From Polytrichum commune (taxonomy: Eukaryota; Streptophyta; Polytrichopsida; Polytrichales; Polytrichaceae): a stretch of 64,000 nucleotides of DNA. Of this stretch, positions 58,728-64,000 are shown piece by piece (position 1 is the stretch's first letter; each line of letters begins with the position of its first letter). The notes under the pieces are model-generated. The model saw nothing but the letters and a program-made list of their open reading frames with translations, had not been told where the DNA came from and did no database searches. Made by a program: the position numbers and the translations under genes. Where the stretch lies: positions 11,162,501-11,226,500 of the forward strand of contig OX485808.1 in the NCBI GenBank assembly GCA_950295325.1, written 5' to 3'.

Positions 58728-59185
58728 TGAACTCCGTAATATCAACCTCCATAATGTCACTCACTCTCTAACATCCTCAAACCCTAGGGAACGGATCTTC
58801 GTAGTTCAAATCTCACTCCTTATTGTCACAGTTCTCTCTCTTACATCATGAATTTTGTCATTAATGCAAACCACCAAAGAAGTCAACCCACACCCTCGCA
58901 TTGTGCCAAGTGTCAATATGTGGAGTGTCACCTTCTTATTCTTATGTTCTTCATCTTCTTCTTATGCCACTTGTTGAATGGTGGTGCATGCATATGCCAC
59001 ATCGCCTGGGAAGGTCAAGTGGAGTGGACCACACCACATCATTAAAATGTTGCACTTTGTGTTATTCCATAGTGTCACATGCTACACTAATTCTATAGTA
59101 TCATGCATCCATGTTCACATTACAAAACCTTGTAATATCACGTGCACTTTGGTTGCCATAGGTGTGATACTACAAAGTTGAGAGT
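58728..59185. repeat. Dispersed repeat related to the 45-46 kb family
   Basis: Shares 'tgaactccgtaatatca', 'aaccctaggg', 'gcactttgtgttattccata', 'gtgtcacatgc' and 'cgtgcactttggttgcca' with sequences at 42.8, 45.3 and 45.7 kb. Part of this is in the opposite orientation. It also shares 'atgtggagtgtcaccttctt' wording with 10.9 kb. Non-coding. Confidence 0.55.
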
Positions 59186-60859
59186 GTAATGTATCAAATC
59201 TTTGTGATGAATCAAAGCATCAGTTTTGATAATGAATATTTATGGATGATATGGAAAGAGATGTAAGTTTGAAGGAAAAACAACAATCGTATATGACATT
59301 CATGAGTGGATTTTTTTAAGGTGTACATCAATATACATGATTTTGGGACCAAGTCATGCACAAATTGCATGTATGCCTTCTATAACTGCTTTCAACATTT
59401 ATTTTTTGAGAAATGACATTTGGGCATGGAAACCTTTTTTATTTTTTTAAGATGGACCCCATCGCAATCAATTGTTGGGAAAAAAGTTAATTGGTTGCAC
59501 ACCAATTTTCAACACATTTATAAGAAAAAAAGGATAGCTCCTTCATATGAAACTTTTTATCCATTATTTTGTTACATTAGATCATAACATTCTTCAATAG
59601 GATGTACATTCACCTATAAGAATAAGCATCACTTTGGTTATTCTTGAATATTTCTCAATGTTCTCTTTGATGTACATTACCTTGAGGCCTTCTCAATCAA
59701 CAATGTACAATCTCCTCAAACTTTGGAGAAGCTAAGGGGTTGTATAATGTGGGCACTGCTCATCTACAACGATTGGGTCGGGTCTTACTAGAAACGATTA
59801 CATACACCATATAATATTGCCACATGGATAATTCTATTAGAAAATGATTTTATTTGCATCCTCATCCACACTTTCAAAGTTTCTTATTTGGACTTAAACA
59901 CACATATAGGATATACAAATTATTAATAATATCATATTTAGTACAAAGATTAGTTTACAATGTCTAAGTTGATTACGATTATAATCGATTCAATCATTTT
60001 TTAATTTAATATTCATTCATTTCAAATGTTTGAAACAACTACCCTCCATAACAAATAACATGGTTACAATAACTAGTGTGACTGACTCATAGTGAATCAT
60101 TCTAATGTTGGCTTAGTTGATCATGCATAGGATGCTTACCCTTCTCAGGATTGTGTTGTTCCACCACGTACACCCTAGAGAGTTTCCTTGCTTTCTTCTT
60201 TGTGTCACGGTAGCCATATATGTCTTTTGAAAAGAAAATGAACTTGTTTCAATCATCTCAAAATATGAGTAAATAATAAATAGTAAGCCACCGTAATTCA
60301 TAATTCTATATGATTAAAGGAGATACTAAATATACTTAATGTAATAATTAAATAAAAGTAACATCAATGCTTTTTATTTGCACCAACATGAATGGGAGCC
60401 CATTCTTCCTTCGCTAATCCCGTTTGACTAGGTACAAGGTAGGCATTACTTTCTACCTTCCGGGAGGTGGGATCCTTTAAAGAGTAATTTGGGGGGGGGG
60501 GGGGGGGTTAATTGTTTGTGAGTTTTTGGTGAATTTAGTGCGGACGTTTGGGTTCACAGGGGCAAGTCAACTGGGGCTTGGTTGCTGTCGAGCTTTCTTT
60601 TATTGAGGACAAGGTATGTGAGGTCTTTTATGGCTATTTGATGTATGTGTTTCATGAGTTTTGAATTTCTTGAGGGGGTATTTTGATTTTTTCTAGGGCT
60701 TCGAGTGATTGTTTGTGTACGGCTCCTCATACCTTGTTGTGATGGTAGTAAGGGGGTTAACATTCCATCCCGCAGTTTTTAACGTCTGAATGAGGGGGTC
60801 GTATTTGTTTTCTTTTTTCCCCTCCTATGGCAATATTTGGGAAGCTATCATGGAAGTAG
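59186..60859. other. Intergenic, with an 18-base G run
   Basis: AT-rich with no gene. A run of about 18 G lies at 60,490. 60,554-60,763 may be the eroded 3' tail of the LINE upstream on the minus strand. Confidence 0.4.
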
Positions 60860-63393
60860 GTGAATTCTATGAATTGTATGGTGTTTGGGGGATGGTTGTA
60901 TGGCTATCTATGGGGGCCCTAGTATACATAATATGTAGGGTCTTAGCTGGGCCATGCATGTGCATGTGTTGGGGAGGCATGTGCATTGTATTAACCATTT
61001 TGAGATTGTGATGTCTTGGGGCTAGTTGTGTTGGTTGCTGGCATTTACTAGAATATAGCACCTTGTGTGTTTATTGAATTGGAGTGTGTGGACTATTTGT
61101 TGCATTGCTTTGTTGTGTCGGGCTATGTGAAGTCCTTTCATGTGTAGGTGGGTGCAAGTGGAGAGTAGGTGTGGCCAAGTGTCAATTTCACGGTTTGGAG
61201 TAAGTGTGAAGTTGGGGTTGGGATATATAAGTGGCCAAAAGATGTTCTTTTAGTGGTTTCCCATGTATTGGGCATATTGGAATTTTAAAGTTTCTATAAT
61301 TTGTGCATCATATATGCTGGAGGCTTTCCAAAAGTGGTTTGAGAGTTCTTGATTGATTTGCTTGTTAGACACCCGTTTGTCGATGTATGTGCATTTGGAT
61401 TTTGCAATTCGTAGTTCTTATTCATAGTGGTATTTGTTTATGTATGTTTGGAGGTTGTAGATTTCTCTATGATGTTCGCTTGTTGGGATTTTGTTGAGCC
61501 GATTAGGTATGGTGTGTGTGATGTGTATGTCGGGTGTGGGGGTTGTTGTGTTGCAGGTGATCCCTTCGTTTGCTAGTTGATCTGCAATTTCATTGCTCGA
61601 GATTCCGATTTGTGCTCTAATTTTTTGAATGATTATGTTGTGTTTGGTCCATAGAATTTGGTGGACTATGGCTGAGATAAGTAGTTTGTCAGGGTGGTTG
61701 TGCTAGGATGAGGAGTGGCATATGTGATTGTTGATGAGATGTATGTTGTTGAGGCTGTTAGTAAATATGTATGTGTTTTGCGATTGGTCTTTTGTATCGA
61801 TGAGGGCAATGAATAGCGCATAGAGTTTCACACGTAGTATGTTTGGTATCCAGGGGGTCTTTTTGCAATACAGAAGTTATTATTTGGACTATATACTCAT
61901 GAGCCAACAAAGTTTCCTATGTCATGTTCGTTTGGCTGTATGAAGGAACCATCTATGTATATGCATTGTCGTGGGTTGTACATGGGGGGGGGGGGGTGTA
62001 TTGCTATGTAAGGTTGATGGGGTGGTTTTGGGGGTTGCTCGCCATAGTTTTGTGAAGTTGACTATGTAATCTATGAGCATGAATTGTGTGGGGTTGGTTT
62101 TCACATGTGTGTTGTAAAGTTCCAAGATGTTGGCTGTCAAGTTTTAAATTAGTTGTTGGTTCCATGAAGGGGTCTTCTTTGGTGGCCATTCTTGCCCAGT
62201 GGATAGCTTCCATGGTGGATTTATGGTCTTGTGGGTGCGCTATTCTGGCACCCATCCATTTTGAGGATTTTGCTAGTCTTGATGAACCATAGATTATGTC
62301 AAGTTTGTGTGGCGAGTTGTATTGTGCGAGTTGTGTTGGGCATGTAAGCGGTGAGGAGTAGTATGATTGTGTGATTTGGTTGGCCTTTATTAGTATGTTC
62401 AATGTAGATTTGTGAAGTGTTTGGTTGTTGTTGTTGGGGCTGCATTTTTTGGTTTCTTTTTTGGTAAGAATGTGACGTATTTTTGAGTTAGCCAAACTAT
62501 TTTGGTGACAACATTTCGTGGGGGTGGTTGGAAGAAACTAGTCATATGTTGTGTTTTATTTTGTGTGAATCTCTCTCACAATCACTGGAATCTTGTGAGA
62601 GATATGGAGATGATGTGTGTTCCTGTGGGATCAACTATGTGTGCATCATGTTTGGATAGTGGGCTGAGATACATGGATGTCTTTATCCGGGTTTCTTTCT
62701 GTGGTGTTCTGGGTTAAGTGCGGGGCATGCATAGGGTGTCTATGAATCTCCGATCTTTGGATTGGGAGAAATTGATGCATGAGTCATAGGTGGCTAGTGT
62801 GTTGTGTTTGTGTAAATTTATTATATGTGTCTTGTGTAAATTTATGAAGTAGGAATAGGTTATGGTCTAAGGCAATGTTGTTTGTGTGGAGAAGTTGGGA
62901 CTCTCGTACCCATTTGGTGCTGATTGGGGTTGTGTTCCATTGGCATAGGTAGGATTTCTTGATGACTTGGGCTCCCCATTTATTTTTGTGGGAGGTGGTT
63001 TTTGTGCCGGTGATGAGATGTATTTGTTTTCTGACGTGTTGATTGTTGTTATTCGTTTTTAGAGCATATGTTGGTTCTTGTGGTAGGGATGTGGCTATCG
63101 GTTGGGGTAGGAATAAGATTTTAGCTTGTTGTAAAGCTTCTTTGATTAGTTTTTGGGAGGCTTTGATTTGGAATTCTCGTAGGGATAAGAAATGTTGGAT
63201 GGTTGGATGATTGGATTTGGGTGATGGTGGCGATGCTATCCAAATGGAGTATATTGAAGTATTTAGTGGCATGAGAGAGTAAAGCATATTGGGGTGCGTG
63301 TTTCCATGCGAGTTCGAGAGGGGTTTGTTGTGTTGGAAAATCTTTATTGGTGGTACTTATGAATATTTCATATTCTCTTTCTAGTGAAAACAT
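60860..63393 (-). pseudogene. Decayed LINE of the same family as 44-45 kb
   Basis: On the minus strand, from high to low coordinates and across several frames: 'LAKSSKWMGARIAHPQD' near 62,260, and the RNase H start 'CIYIDGSFIQPNEHD' near 61,930-61,965. Then come 'TYIFTNSLNNIHLINNH' near 61,740-61,785 and 'KIRAQIGISSNEIADQLANE' near 61,570-61,630. Last are 'DTWPHLLSTCTHLHMKG' with 'RHNKAMQQIVHTLQFNKHTR' near 61,070-61,190, and a Cys-rich end. The order and wording match the LINE at 44.2-45.2 kb. Numerous frameshifts and stops are present, and TNS replaces the family TDS, so the RNase H is inactive. 62,784-63,393 probably holds part of the region after the reverse transcriptase core, which itself was not recognised. 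Confidence 0.75.
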
Positions 63394-64000
63394 GGTGTGA
63401 GCAATGGGTGATTGTGGGCATGCTTGATATGAAAGTTTGGGAAGGTGTTGTGATCCTCTATATTCAACAATGATATGTTTGGCTAATCCTTGGTAGATTA
63501 GTCATAATTGTCTTAGGTCGTTGAGTGCAAATAATAATTGTTTGCCTATGCAATGTATATAGTGTGGTAAGAACGATGTTGTGTTGATGCTAAAGCACGG
63601 GGAGGTGACTATCGGAATTTTAGAAACCACATGAGATAAAAAATAGGGTCAATTTAAATCGTTGAGGGTAAAATTTATACATTCATTAGATCTACCATAG
63701 CTTTGGAAATATGTCCCCTACATGTTTATATGTAAAATAAGGCGGTGATTAATTCCTCCATTTTAGTAATCAGTAGAAAAAATAGGATTATAGATATTGG
63801 ATCCCCCCAAATGTGTGTAGTAGAATCAATAGAATAATTACGGGTTAGACTACTTGGATGAAGAATTGTGTAATTCTGTCCAAATTTGAATGAAACGCGT
63901 TAGTTTTGAGGGACACGTTGTGGATTTTTTTGGGGGAAGGAATGTTGTGACTTCTCAATGGCCCTTGGGTTTACTTAGGGTTTAGATAAGCATAGTGGTG
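63394..64000. other. Window end, nothing recognised
   Basis: May contain further upstream LINE sequence on the minus strand, but no motif could be identified. Confidence 0.35.

Overview
The window looks like a land-plant nuclear chromosome, most likely a moss or another seed-free plant. It has AT-rich intergenic DNA, spliceosomal introns with GT..AG ends, and a dense load of decayed transposons. The clearest lineage hint is the large minus-strand gene at 17.2-24.1 kb. It fuses a protein kinase to an NB-ARC and a leucine-rich-repeat (LRR) array, the 'PNL' class of NLR immune receptor reported from mosses. The species cannot be fixed from this sequence alone.

Only two genes appear complete enough to be functional. 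The first is the kinase-NB-ARC-LRR receptor (minus strand, 3 exons, about 1,895 codons). It carries 24 tandem 48-residue LRR modules, and its N-terminus resembles the HeLo/DUF1221 region of plant MLKL proteins. The second is a plant-type SEC63/ERdj2 gene (plus strand, 53,028-58,064, 10 exons, 699 codons), an ER-translocon J-protein. All exons of both genes join in frame.

The rest is accessory DNA. 0-12.8 kb: MITEs (short non-autonomous DNA transposons), a PIF/Harbinger transposase relic, a LINE fragment, a dead protein kinase, an unidentified decayed coding block and a 61-bp minisatellite. 12.8-16.7 kb: the first copy of an unclassified ~1.9-kb repeat filled with CTAT(T/C/G)GCC and GGCGATAGCC motifs; its sister lies at 40.2-42.2 kb. 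16.7-24.1 kb: the receptor gene and its eroded downstream LRR tail. 24-32 kb: mostly featureless, with three exons of an EDR2-like (START-domain) gene and one foldback MITE. 32-38 kb: a GGGCC-rich block, and a RAD16-like SNF2/RING repair-helicase gene that is broken, internally stopped and rearranged so that its 5' exon is on the opposite strand from its 3' exons. 39.5 kb: a two-pore-channel-like EF-hand fragment. 42-52.7 kb: a mosaic of SINEs, MITEs, LINE remnants and an element containing eight 41-bp-spaced palindromes. 53-58 kb: SEC63. 58.7-64 kb: repeats and a decayed LINE of the same family as the one at 44-45 kb.

The two intact genes are functionally unrelated (immune sensing; ER protein import). 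The strongest candidates for something under-described are the receptor's MLKL-like N-terminus with its recently expanded modular LRR array, the GCGATAGCC-motif repeat pair, and the nested palindromic element at 48.9-49.3 kb. All assignments are by eye; no database search was run.
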